From the NCBI GenBank assembly GCA_018241405.1, contig JAFEDY010000030.1, forward strand, positions 53,791-117,790: a DNA stretch of 64,000 nt, given 5' to 3'. The position numbers and the translations under genes are program-made. The notes beneath the pieces were generated by a model that made no database searches, was not told where the DNA came from, and worked only from the letters and a program-made list of their open reading frames with translations. Source of the DNA: Pseudomonadota bacterium (GTDB lineage Bacteria; Pseudomonadota; Gammaproteobacteria; Burkholderiales; Burkholderiaceae_C). This document shows positions 16,368-24,707 of the stretch, one piece after another (the first letter of the stretch is position 1; the number at the start of each line of letters is the position of its first letter).

Positions 16368-17469
16368 ATTTCCATCCCAGGTTGTCGTTGTCGGCCAGCC
16401 AGTCGCCCAGGGCGGCCAGGTGGTGCTCGGTGCCGCCCAGCGCGACGGCCAGGGCGCGGCTCCAGTAGAGGAAGCGGTGGATCGGGTAGGTCACGTCCAC
16501 GCCCATGCCGCCGTGTACGTGCTGGGCGACGCGACCCACGTTCAGGCCCGTGTCGTTGGCCATGGCACGCACGGCATGTGCCTGGGGCGTGGTGCCCAGG
16601 CCTGCGTCCAGGCGGTAGACGAGCTGCCAGACGCTGCTGCGCAGCGCCTCGAGCGCGATGTGGCCGTCGGCCATCTGCCCGGCGACGAGCTGGAAGCTGC
16701 CGATGGGGCGCTCGAACTGCTTGCGCTCGCTGACGTACTCGACGGTGCGGCGCAGCTGCTCGCAGGTCACGCCCATCTGAATGGATGCCAGCGCGGCGAT
16801 GGCGCGCGGCTCCAGCCAGGCGATGGCCGTGGGCGGCAGCACGGCGTCGTCGGCCAGCGCCACGGCGTCAAAGCGCAGGTCGGCAATTTCCTGGTGGTGC
16901 TGGCTCTGGCCTAGCGTGCGGGTGATGCCGGCGGCGTTCAAATCCAGCCAGACCAGGCGCAGGCCCTCATCGGCCTGTGCCACCAGCAACGCATGGCTGG
17001 CGCTGGCGGCCAGCGGCACGGCGGGGCAGTCGCCCTGCAAGAGCCAGCCGTCCACCCGGCGTGCCAGGCGGAGCGTGCAGCCGCGCGACTGCGCGAGGCC
17101 CGCGAGCGACACGGCGGCGATCTCGCCGGCCATGAGCGCGGCCAGGGTCGGCTGCAGGGCAGCGTCGCCAAAGCGCGCCAGCGTGGCGGCGGCCAGCTGC
17201 TGCTCCCACAGCGGCACCAGCGCCAGGGCGCGGCCCTGCTGCTCCAGCACGGCCATGAGTTCGGTCATGCCCAGGCCCAGGCCGCCATGCTCCTCGGGCA
17301 CGGTGATGCTGTGCAGGCCGGCGGCCACGCATTGCTGCCACAGCGCCTGCATGTAGGGCGCACCCGAGGTGTCGTGCGCCCGCAGCTGGTCGTCGCTGCA
17401 GTAGTCGGCGAACAGGCTCTGCGCCATGTCGGCGAATGCGCGCTGGTCTTCGGTGAGTTGGAAGTCCAT
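16327..17469 (-). CDS. Acyl-CoA dehydrogenase, beta-type subunit (pair B)
   Basis: A 380-residue acyl-CoA dehydrogenase with a normal N-terminus (MDFQLTEDQRAFADMAQSL). It keeps Q316-HVHGGMGVDVTYP and ends with GGTEHHLAALG instead of GTSxxQ, and the usual SEPxAGSD middle-domain motif is missing (SLAGLAQSRG). It is therefore unlikely to be active alone and probably pairs with the alpha-type protein at 13390-14571. It sits 12 bp after the MaoC-DUF35 gene and overlaps the MaoC gene by 41 bases. The separation of the two pair-B genes by the hydratase and aldolase genes suggests that one dehydrogenation-hydration-cleavage round is encoded as a block. Confidence 0.85.
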   Translation of the reverse strand: MDFQLTEDQRAFADMAQSLFADYCSDDQLRAHDTSGAPYMQALWQQCVAAGLHSITVPEEHGGLGLGMTELMAVLEQQGRALALVPLWEQQLAAATLARFGDAALQPTLAALMAGEIAAVSLAGLAQSRGCTLRLARRVDGWLLQGDCPAVPLAASASHALLVAQADEGLRLVWLDLNAAGITRTLGQSQHHQEIADLRFDAVALADDAVLPPTAIAWLEPRAIAALASIQMGVTCEQLRRTVEYVSERKQFERPIGSFQLVAGQMADGHIALEALRSSVWQLVYRLDAGLGTTPQAHAVRAMANDTGLNVGRVAQHVHGGMGVDVTYPIHRFLYWSRALAVALGGTEHHLAALGDWLADNDNLGWKYDLAEDELHATPL

Positions 17470-17481
17470 GGCAGGAGTCCC

Positions 17482-18456
17482 TTAGGCGGCCACGGGGCGG
17501 AACTGGGGCAGGGTCAGCTCGCCGTCGTTGAAGGTGTTGAACTCCACCTTCACGCGTTGGCCGATTTGCACCTCGCCGCTCTTGACGCCGATGATTTGTG
17601 CGATCAGGCGCGTGCCCTCGTCCAGCTCGATCAGGCCCACGGGGTTGGGGTATTCGAACGGCGGCACCTCGGGGTAGTGCATGACGACGAAGGAATACAC
17701 CGTGCCCAGGCCGCTGGCCTCGACCGTGTCCCATTCAAAGCTATGGCAGTGCGGGCACACCGGGCCGGGCGGGTGGCGCAGCGTGTTGCAGCCCTTGCAG
17801 CGCTGGATGAGCAGCTTGCCCTCGCGTGCGCCGTCCCAGAAGAAGCGCGTGTCGTCGCTGATGCCGGGGGCCGAGCGCGGGATGGCCTTCGGTTGTGCGG
17901 CGGGCGCATCGGTCGCGGGCTTGACGGGGTTGGCCGGGCGGAACTTGAAGACGCGAAACAGCAGCTCGCCGACCTTCTCGTCCTGGCCGTTGTGCGTGCC
18001 GATCGAGAAGTAGCTCATGATCAGCGTGACGAAGTAGCCCGTGCCCAGGCCGGTGGTCTTTTCCTCGCCCACGTTGTCCAGGCGCGTGGTGTAGTAGAGC
18101 TTTTCGCCCTCACGCAGGTAGCGCTTGAACGTCAGCTCGGAATTCACCGCGACGACCGACGGGAAGCCCTGGGCCTCGATGAGCTTCAAGGCCTCGTAGG
18201 GGTTTTCGGTGGTCGAGCCGGGCGGGTAGTTGTTGGCCACCGGGCCTTCCATGCACCACACCTGCAGCATGGCGGGCGGGGCGAGCACGTTGCCGGCCTC
18301 GTCGGTCGGCACCTCGGTGCCCATGAGTTCGCACCACTGGCGAATCATCGGCGCGTTGACCGGGTCCCAGGCGTACACGCGCCCGTATTCCTTGCCCACC
18401 AGGGCGCGGATTTCTTGCATCCATTCGGCTTCGGCCACAGCTTGCTCCTTTGTCAT
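17482..18456 (-). CDS. MaoC-like hydratase fused to DUF35 OB-fold (ChsH2-like)
   Basis: A 324-residue two-domain protein. Residues 1 to about 172 are a FAS1-like/MaoC hot-dog domain. A Pro/Ala-rich linker (about 173-198) leads to a DUF35 domain with a zinc ribbon (C220, C223, C234, C237) and an OB fold (VYSFVVMHYP, GLIELDEGTRLIAQIIG). In actinobacteria ChsH2 has this same architecture: the hot-dog half pairs with ChsH1 to hydrate the side chain, and the DUF35 half binds and activates the aldolase Ltp2. The MaoC and aldolase genes follow closely here. The ATG at 18456 lies 16 bp after the SDR stop codon. Confidence 0.85.
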   Translation of the reverse strand: MTKEQAVAEAEWMQEIRALVGKEYGRVYAWDPVNAPMIRQWCELMGTEVPTDEAGNVLAPPAMLQVWCMEGPVANNYPPGSTTENPYEALKLIEAQGFPSVVAVNSELTFKRYLREGEKLYYTTRLDNVGEEKTTGLGTGYFVTLIMSYFSIGTHNGQDEKVGELLFRVFKFRPANPVKPATDAPAAQPKAIPRSAPGISDDTRFFWDGAREGKLLIQRCKGCNTLRHPPGPVCPHCHSFEWDTVEASGLGTVYSFVVMHYPEVPPFEYPNPVGLIELDEGTRLIAQIIGVKSGEVQIGQRVKVEFNTFNDGELTLPQFRPVAA

Positions 18457-18472
18457 GTAGCGTGTCCGCAGG

Positions 18473-19264
18473 TCAGGCTTGACCTGTGGGGGTGGTGTTG
18501 TGGGCAGCGCCCAGAAAGGCGGGCTTCTCGCCGCCGCCGTGCAGCAGCAGGTTGCTGCCGCTCATGTAGGCGGCCTGGGGCGAGGCGACGAACAGGCAGG
18601 CGTTGGCAATGTCCTGCGGTTCGGCCAGGCGCCCGGCGGGAATGGTGGCGGCGACGGCGGCAATGCCGGTGTCGTCGCCAAAATGCAGGTGCGACTGCTC
18701 GGTGCGTACCAGCCCCGGGCTGACGGCGACCACACGCACCTTGGGCGCCCATTCCACCGCCAGCGAGCTGGTCAGGCTGAGGACAGCCGCCTTGGCCGCG
18801 CCGTAGGCCGCTGTGCCGGGCGAGGGGCGCAGCGCGCTGATGCTGCCGATGAGGACGATGACGCCGCCCGTCTCCTGCTGTTGCATGGCGGCGTTGGCCG
18901 CCTGCGCCATGTGCAGCGCGGCCAGCAGGTTCAGGCGGATCACGCCCTCATGAAAGCGCGGTGACACGGTGGCGGCATCCACGGGGGGGCTGCCGCCCGC
19001 GTTATGCACCACCACATCGAGCCGCCCATGGCGCCCGGTGATGGCCTGCACCAGCGCCTGCACGGCCGTGGCCTCGCGCACGTCGCAGGCCTCGAATTCG
19101 GCGCTGCGTCCGGCGTGGCTGGGCAGGGTTTCGGGCTGCTGGCGTGCGCACACTACTACCGTGGCGCCTGCGGCCAGAAAGCCCTCGGCAATGGCGCGGC
19201 CAATGCCCTTGGTGCCGCCGGTGACGAGCACCACCTGTTGTTGGAAGTCCTGTTGCGGGTTCAT
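18473..19264 (-). CDS. Short-chain dehydrogenase/reductase
   Basis: A 263-residue classical SDR and first gene of the leftward operon. The cofactor motif TGGTKGIG is at 15-22, NAG at 88-90, and the triad is S141, Y154 and K158 (YGAAK). Substrate specificity cannot be read. Being first in the side-chain operon it may oxidise a 3-hydroxyacyl-CoA or a ring hydroxyl (17-, 7- or 12-position). The start ATG at 19264 is 37 bp from motif copy 2 in the divergent promoter region. Confidence 0.8.
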   Translation of the reverse strand: MNPQQDFQQQVVLVTGGTKGIGRAIAEGFLAAGATVVVCARQQPETLPSHAGRSAEFEACDVREATAVQALVQAITGRHGRLDVVVHNAGGSPPVDAATVSPRFHEGVIRLNLLAALHMAQAANAAMQQQETGGVIVLIGSISALRPSPGTAAYGAAKAAVLSLTSSLAVEWAPKVRVVAVSPGLVRTEQSHLHFGDDTGIAAVAATIPAGRLAEPQDIANACLFVASPQAAYMSGSNLLLHGGGEKPAFLGAAHNTTPTGQA

Positions 19265-19301
19265 GGGAGATGAATATAGAAATCTGGGGGCCGTCCAGAT
19301 A

Positions 19302-19318
19302 CGTCCAAAAGGACGATG
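19302..19318. promoter_or_regulatory. Palindromic motif copy 2 (CGTCC-AAAA-GGACG-ATG)
   Basis: A perfect 5-4-5 inverted repeat followed by ATG in the 122-bp region between the divergent SDR operon (start 19264) and the enoyl-CoA hydratase gene (start 19387). It is the only evident control site for the 13-gene leftward operon, and it is suitably placed to control both directions. Confidence 0.65.
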
Positions 19319-19386
19319 CCGCAGCAGCTTGCCCCCGCGACCATCGCGCCATAGCCATTCAGACAGATAGCCCCCAGGAAAACCCC

Positions 19387-20199
19387 ATGTCTTTTTCGCC
19401 CGAAGAGCACCTGATGCCCGACCTGTGCACGCCCGAACTGCGCGTGCAATGCCTGGAAGGCGGCGTCGCCTGGGTCACGCTGCACCGGCCCGACGCCACC
19501 AACGCCCTGAGCCTGCCGCTGCAGGCGGCGCTGTCGCAGGCCTTCACCGCGCTGGCGCAGGACGAGCGCGTGCGCGCCATCGTGCTGACCGGGGGTGAGA
19601 AGGTGTTTGCCGCTGGGGGCGACATCAAGAGCATGGACGGCTGCGGCCCCATAGAGATCATGCAACGCCACACCGAGCGCGTGTGGGCGCCCATAGAGCG
19701 CTGCCCCAAGCCCATCATTGCGGCCGTCTGCGGCTACGCCTTTGGCGGCGGTGCCGAGCTGGCCATGCACTGCGACATCATCCTGGCGGGCGAGGGGGCG
19801 AGCTTTGCCCAGCCCGAGATCCGCATCGGCATCATGCCCGGCATAGGCGGCACGCAGCGCCTGGTGCGGGCCGTGGGCAAGTTCAATGCCATGCGCATGC
19901 TGCTGTCGGGCCGCCCGGTGACGGCGCAGGAGGCGCAGGTCATGGGCCTGGTCAGCCAGGTGCTGCCCGATGACCAGGTGCTGCCCGAGGCCTTGAAGCT
20001 GGCCACGCTGATCGCCGCCATGCCGCCGCTGGCTGTCATGCAGATCAAGGAAGTGGTGCTGGCCGGCATGGATGCCTCGCTGGACGCCGCGTTGATGCTC
20101 GAGCGCAAGGCCAACCAGCTGCTGTTTGCCACGCGCGACCAGAAGGAGGGCATGCAGGCCTTTATCGAAAAGCGCAAGCCGCGCTTCGAGGGGCGGTGA
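19387..20199 (+). CDS. Enoyl-CoA hydratase/isomerase family protein
   Basis: A 270-residue crotonase-fold protein. AAGGDIKSM forms part of the oxyanion hole, and both catalytic glutamates of true hydratases are present: E124 in FGGGAEL and E144 in QPEIRIG. GIMPGIGGTQRL is also typical. It should hydrate a trans-2-enoyl-CoA to a 3-hydroxyacyl-CoA. The ATG at 19387 follows AGGAAA with good spacing; the open frame upstream to 19270 crosses the palindrome and is rejected. It diverges from the side-chain operon and shares its control region. Confidence 0.85.
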   Translation: MSFSPEEHLMPDLCTPELRVQCLEGGVAWVTLHRPDATNALSLPLQAALSQAFTALAQDERVRAIVLTGGEKVFAAGGDIKSMDGCGPIEIMQRHTERVWAPIERCPKPIIAAVCGYAFGGGAELAMHCDIILAGEGASFAQPEIRIGIMPGIGGTQRLVRAVGKFNAMRMLLSGRPVTAQEAQVMGLVSQVLPDDQVLPEALKLATLIAAMPPLAVMQIKEVVLAGMDASLDAALMLERKANQLLFATRDQKEGMQAFIEKRKPRFEGR

Positions 20200-20217
20200 T
20201 GGCTAGGGGAAACGCCT

Positions 20218-20234
20218 AGTCCTGTTTGACGATG
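20218..20234 (+). promoter_or_regulatory. Palindromic motif copy 5 (AGTCC-TGTT-TGACG-ATG)
   Basis: This lies 19 bp after the hydratase stop codon and 145 bp before the DUF1329 start. Four of five arm positions are complementary or near-complementary, and GACGATG is intact. CACAAT at 20255-20260, 20 bp downstream, is a possible -10 element. The site overlaps the weak CTAGG/CCTAG hairpin after the hydratase gene. Confidence 0.5.
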
Positions 20235-20379
20235 AGCAAGGAACTGTGGCCTTCCACAATCACTCCCACCATGCATGCCAGTGGCCCTGGGGGTGCATGA
20301 GCTCAACCCCGCAAGGGCCATGGATAGGCGGCGGCCCGTATGCTGCCGCGCTTAGGAATTTGACGACAAGGAGATGACG

Positions 20380-21762
20380 ATGAAGATGACCCTCAAACCC
20401 AGTGCGCTGGCCTTGCTCGCCCTGGGCCTGGTGGCTGGTGGCGCCGCCTTTGCCAAGGCATCGCCTGAAGAGGTGGACAAGCTGGGCAAAACCCTGACCT
20501 GCACCGGTGGCGAAAAAGCGGGCACTGCCAGCGGCGTACCCGAGTACACGGGCAAATGGCTGGGCACGCCTCCCGGCATCGACTACAAGCCCCATGTGGG
20601 CCAGCACCCGGTCGATCCCTACAAGGATGAAAAGCCGCTATTCACCATCACCGCCGAGAGCCTGGCGAAATACGCCGACCACCTGACCGATGGCCAGAAG
20701 GCGATGTTTGCCAAGTACCCCAAGACCTACCGCATGCCGGTATACCAGGGGCATCGTGACTTCCGCTTCCCCGACTTCGTCTGCGCATCGGCCAAAAAGA
20801 ACGCACAGAACGCCGTGATGGCCGCCGATGGCATGAGCGTGGAGCATGCCGTCAAGGGCTCGATGCCCTTCCCCATCCCGAAGACGGGCCTGGAGCTGGC
20901 GTTCAACAACCTGCTGCCCTTCCGTGCCTTCAACGAAAGCACCATCCGTGACAACGCCAACGTGCTGTCGGATGGCACGATCGCCTGGGGCCGCGCGTGG
21001 AACCGCAGCATGAGCCTGCTCAATGCGCCGGACGAGGCCGGCAAGCCCATGGTGGGCCTGATGGCGCAGGGCATGAATGCCACCATCCTGCCGGAGCGCG
21101 AGAAAGGCACGGTGGGCGTGAATTCCGAGCCGGTGGACTTTGCCAAGGACAAGCGCCTGCAGTGGACCTACGACCCCGGCACGCGCCGCGTGCGCCAGGT
21201 GCCCGAGTATGGCTTTGACCAGCCCATGCCCGGCACCGGCGGCAAGATGACCATTGACCAGGATCGCTTGTTCAACGGTTCGCCTATCCGCTACAACTGG
21301 AAGGCCGTGGGCAAGAAGGAAATCTACGTCCCGGCCAACGCCTACAAGATCCACGCCAACACCGTCAAGTACGCAGACCTGCTCAAGCCCGGCCATGCCA
21401 ACCCCGATTTCATGCGCTATGAGTTGCGCCGTGTCTGGGTGCTGGAAGCCACGCTCAAGGAAGGTTTCCGCCATGTGTTCGCCAAGCGCGTATTGTTCCT
21501 GGACGAAGACACGGGCCAGGCGCTTGTCACCGACTACTACGACGCGCGCGGCCAGCTCTGGCAGCATGGTTTGATCAACCACTACTACGCGTTTGACGCC
21601 AACACCTTCCAAGCGGGCACGAGCTTCTACTACGACCTGAACTCGGGCGGCTACCTGGCCTACAACCTGTTCCAGGAACGCCCCCTGGGCCCCATCCTGA
21701 ACAAGGGCGACATGACGCCGTCGATGTTCACGCCGGAAGCCGCGCGCAACGCCGGCAACTGA
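20380..21762 (+). CDS. DUF1329 family periplasmic/outer-membrane-associated protein
   Basis: A 460-residue exported protein. M1 to about A25 is a signal peptide (cleavage near AAFA-KASPEE). The rest matches the DUF1329 family, which has a LolA/LolB-like fold and is usually found with DUF1302 proteins. RFPDFVC, GRAWNRSM, NPDFMRYELRRVWVLEA and KRVLFLDED are landmark segments. AAGGAG at 20368-20373 abuts the ATG at 20374 but is 6 bases from the ATG at 20380, so I choose 20380. Motif copy 5 lies upstream. The likely role is shuttling a hydrophobic steroid between outer and inner membrane; the family has no proven biochemical function that I can state with confidence. Confidence 0.8.
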   Translation: MKMTLKPSALALLALGLVAGGAAFAKASPEEVDKLGKTLTCTGGEKAGTASGVPEYTGKWLGTPPGIDYKPHVGQHPVDPYKDEKPLFTITAESLAKYADHLTDGQKAMFAKYPKTYRMPVYQGHRDFRFPDFVCASAKKNAQNAVMAADGMSVEHAVKGSMPFPIPKTGLELAFNNLLPFRAFNESTIRDNANVLSDGTIAWGRAWNRSMSLLNAPDEAGKPMVGLMAQGMNATILPEREKGTVGVNSEPVDFAKDKRLQWTYDPGTRRVRQVPEYGFDQPMPGTGGKMTIDQDRLFNGSPIRYNWKAVGKKEIYVPANAYKIHANTVKYADLLKPGHANPDFMRYELRRVWVLEATLKEGFRHVFAKRVLFLDEDTGQALVTDYYDARGQLWQHGLINHYYAFDANTFQAGTSFYYDLNSGGYLAYNLFQERPLGPILNKGDMTPSMFTPEAARNAGN

Positions 21763-21803
21763 CCAGAGGCTGAAGCTGCTGCAACCATGGCAGCGGCTCC
21801 CTG

Positions 21804-21828
21804 TGCGCCCACCCCTGCGGTGGGCGCA
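21804..21828 (+). other. Intergenic RNA hairpin
   Basis: A perfect 10-bp stem (TGCGCCCACC with GGTGGGCGCA) and a 5-base loop lies between the DUF1329 and sulfatase-like genes. No T run follows, so it is more likely an mRNA-stabilising or attenuating hairpin than a full terminator. Confidence 0.5.
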
Positions 21829-21849
21829 TTGCATTGACGAGGTGGAAAT

Positions 21850-23307
21850 ATGACAAGACTCTTTTTCTGGTGCGGCAACCTGGTCGTGGGCGCTCTTGTG
21901 TGGGGTGCTGCCTGTGGTGCGCTGGCCCACGATGACGCGGCGGACGACCGCGGCGGCTCTGGCAGCGCCAGCCCGCAGGTGCAGGCGGCGCGCGCGGCGG
22001 TGTTCAAGGCCAATCCGCAGCTGCTGCAGTCCATCATGTTGGGCGGGGGCTTCGGCTCCGAGATGTCCTACGCTGTGGCCAACAGCATGTACAGCAGGGA
22101 CGACTCCAAGGCCATTGCCGACGCGCGCGCCAAGCTCAAGATCGAGCAGGTGGCGCCACGCACCTGGCTGCTGCGCTTCCCCATCGTCAACGTCATCGTG
22201 CTGGAGACGGATGAAGGCCTGGTGCTGATCGACAGCGGCTATGCCCCGGCCGGGCCGGTGCTGGCCGAGGTGCTGCCCACGCTCAGCCCCAAGCCCGTGC
22301 ACACCATCATCTTCACGCATTTCCACGCCGACCACGCCTTTGGCGCCTGGGCGCTGATGGCGCAAAAGCCGCAGCCGCGCATCGTGGCCGAGGAGCGCTT
22401 CATCGAGCAGATGGAGCTGGACATGCGCAGCTGGGGCCTGAACGCGCGCAACAACCAGCAGAAGCTGGCCGATGTGCCACGCGACTGGCGCCAGGCCGTG
22501 CGGCCCACCCAGACCTTCCACCGCAAGACCACGCTGCGCATAGGCGGCGAGGACATCGTGCTCACGCACGCGCGTGGCGAAACCGAAGACCAGATCTGGG
22601 TTGCCGTGCCCGGGCGCAAGATGGTTGCCTCGGCCGATTACTTCCAGAGCTTCCTGCCCAACGCGGGCAACGGCAAGCGCCGCCAGCGCTACCCCGAGGA
22701 ATGGGCCCAGGCGCTGCGCGACATGGCGGCGCAGCAGCCGCAGCTGCTCTTGCCCGCACATGGGCCGGCCATCACCAACCCTGCAGAGGTGCAGGACCGC
22801 CTGCCCGCCCAGGCGCGCATGCTGGACAGCATTGCCCAGCAGGTCGTCGACGGCCTGAACCGCGGCGAGCGCAAGGACCAGGTCTCCGAGCGCGTGGCCC
22901 TGCCTGCCGACCTGGCGGCCCGCCCCGACGCGCGCGAGCTCTACGTCTCGGCGCGCGACATCGGCCGCATGGTGGCCGCGCAGTACACGGGCTGGTGGGA
23001 CGACATCCCCTCGCACTGGCGCCCGGCACCACTCGCCAGCGAAGCCGCCGAGCTCGCCGCGCTGGCCGGCGGCGCCGACAAGTTGATCGCGCGTGCTTTG
23101 ACCATTGCCCCAGCCAACCCGCCGCTGGCCGCGCAACTGGCCGACTGGGCCTGGCTGGCCGATGGCGAGAGCCTGCCGGTGGTGCAGGGTGCTCTGCAGA
23201 TCTATGGCCAGAGGGTGGCCCAGCCCCTGCCTACGCAGGAGGCGCTGGTTTATGCGGAGCACATGGTGCGGCTGCAGCTCAAGCTGCAAGCCTTGCAGGG
23301 CAAGTAG
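21850..23307 (+). CDS. Exported metallo-beta-lactamase hydrolase with alkyl-sulfatase-type dimerisation region
   Basis: A 485-residue protein with a signal peptide (about M1-A26). T-H157-F-H159-A-D161-H162 is the zinc motif, with further ligands likely in THARGETED and LPAHGP. The C-terminal part (AEVQDRLPAQARMLDSI, ARDIGRMVAAQYTGWWDD) resembles the dimerisation region of SdsA1-type alkyl sulfatases. SdsA1 itself is about 650 residues and ends in an SCP2-like domain that is missing here. GAGGTGGA precedes the ATG at 21850. It follows DUF1329 by 87 bp, so it may act in the periplasm on steroid sulfates or esters during uptake. Hydrolase fold sure, substrate inferred. Confidence 0.75.
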   Translation: MTRLFFWCGNLVVGALVWGAACGALAHDDAADDRGGSGSASPQVQAARAAVFKANPQLLQSIMLGGGFGSEMSYAVANSMYSRDDSKAIADARAKLKIEQVAPRTWLLRFPIVNVIVLETDEGLVLIDSGYAPAGPVLAEVLPTLSPKPVHTIIFTHFHADHAFGAWALMAQKPQPRIVAEERFIEQMELDMRSWGLNARNNQQKLADVPRDWRQAVRPTQTFHRKTTLRIGGEDIVLTHARGETEDQIWVAVPGRKMVASADYFQSFLPNAGNGKRRQRYPEEWAQALRDMAAQQPQLLLPAHGPAITNPAEVQDRLPAQARMLDSIAQQVVDGLNRGERKDQVSERVALPADLAARPDARELYVSARDIGRMVAAQYTGWWDDIPSHWRPAPLASEAAELAALAGGADKLIARALTIAPANPPLAAQLADWAWLADGESLPVVQGALQIYGQRVAQPLPTQEALVYAEHMVRLQLKLQALQGK

Positions 23308-23341
23308 CGGGAAGGGAAAAGGGGGGAGCGCAGCGGTCGAA

Positions 23342-24492
<1,151 letters not shown>

Positions 24493-24553
24493 GGTGACTC
24501 CTTTGATCTTGTGAGAAAGACCGCATCACATAGCAATCGGCGCACACGCGCTA

Positions 24554-24570
24554 CCTGCAAACGGACGATG
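24554..24570. promoter_or_regulatory. Half-conserved motif copy 4b (CCTGC-AAAC-GGACG-ATG)
   Basis: The right half GGACGATG is exact and the left half is poor. It lies in the hsdA/DUF1302 divergent region, 48 bp left of the better copy 4 (start to start), 61 bp from the hsdA start. A tandem arrangement of a strong and a weak site is possible. Confidence 0.35.
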
Positions 24571-24601
24571 GTGGTGCTGCAGTGACCGCGGGAAAGCCCG
24601 T

Positions 24602-24618
24602 AGTCTCAATAGACGATG
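24602..24618. promoter_or_regulatory. Palindromic motif copy 4 (AGTCT-CAAT-AGACG-ATG)
   Basis: AGTCT and AGACG form a 4-bp complementary core in the 5-4-5 layout, followed by ATG. It lies between divergent hsdA (start 24492) and the DUF1302 gene (start 24708). AAGAAT at 24636-24641, 17 bp downstream, is a possible -10 element for the rightward gene. Confidence 0.55.
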
Positions 24619-24707
24619 AGGTCTTGAGGTTGCGCAAGAATAATCGTCCCAGACGGCGCATTGCGCGCATTTCCAAAGCCAACGCGAATTTGTGAGGAGA
24701 CAACACT

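Noticed and set aside
8080..17469. Degenerate acyl-CoA dehydrogenases as decaying pseudogenes
   Set aside because: The missing motifs are complementary between partners, the frames are intact, and known heteromeric enzymes show the same pattern.
20638..23289. An 883-codon open frame on the reverse strand opposite the DUF1329 and sulfatase-like genes
   Set aside because: It spans two well-supported genes and their gap, is rich in His/Arg/Gly/Gln without domain character, and arises because high-GC codons mirror into open antisense frames.
24641..24656. CGTCC-C-AGACG near the DUF1302 start as a further motif copy
   Set aside because: The spacer is one base instead of four, and the trailing ATG is missing.
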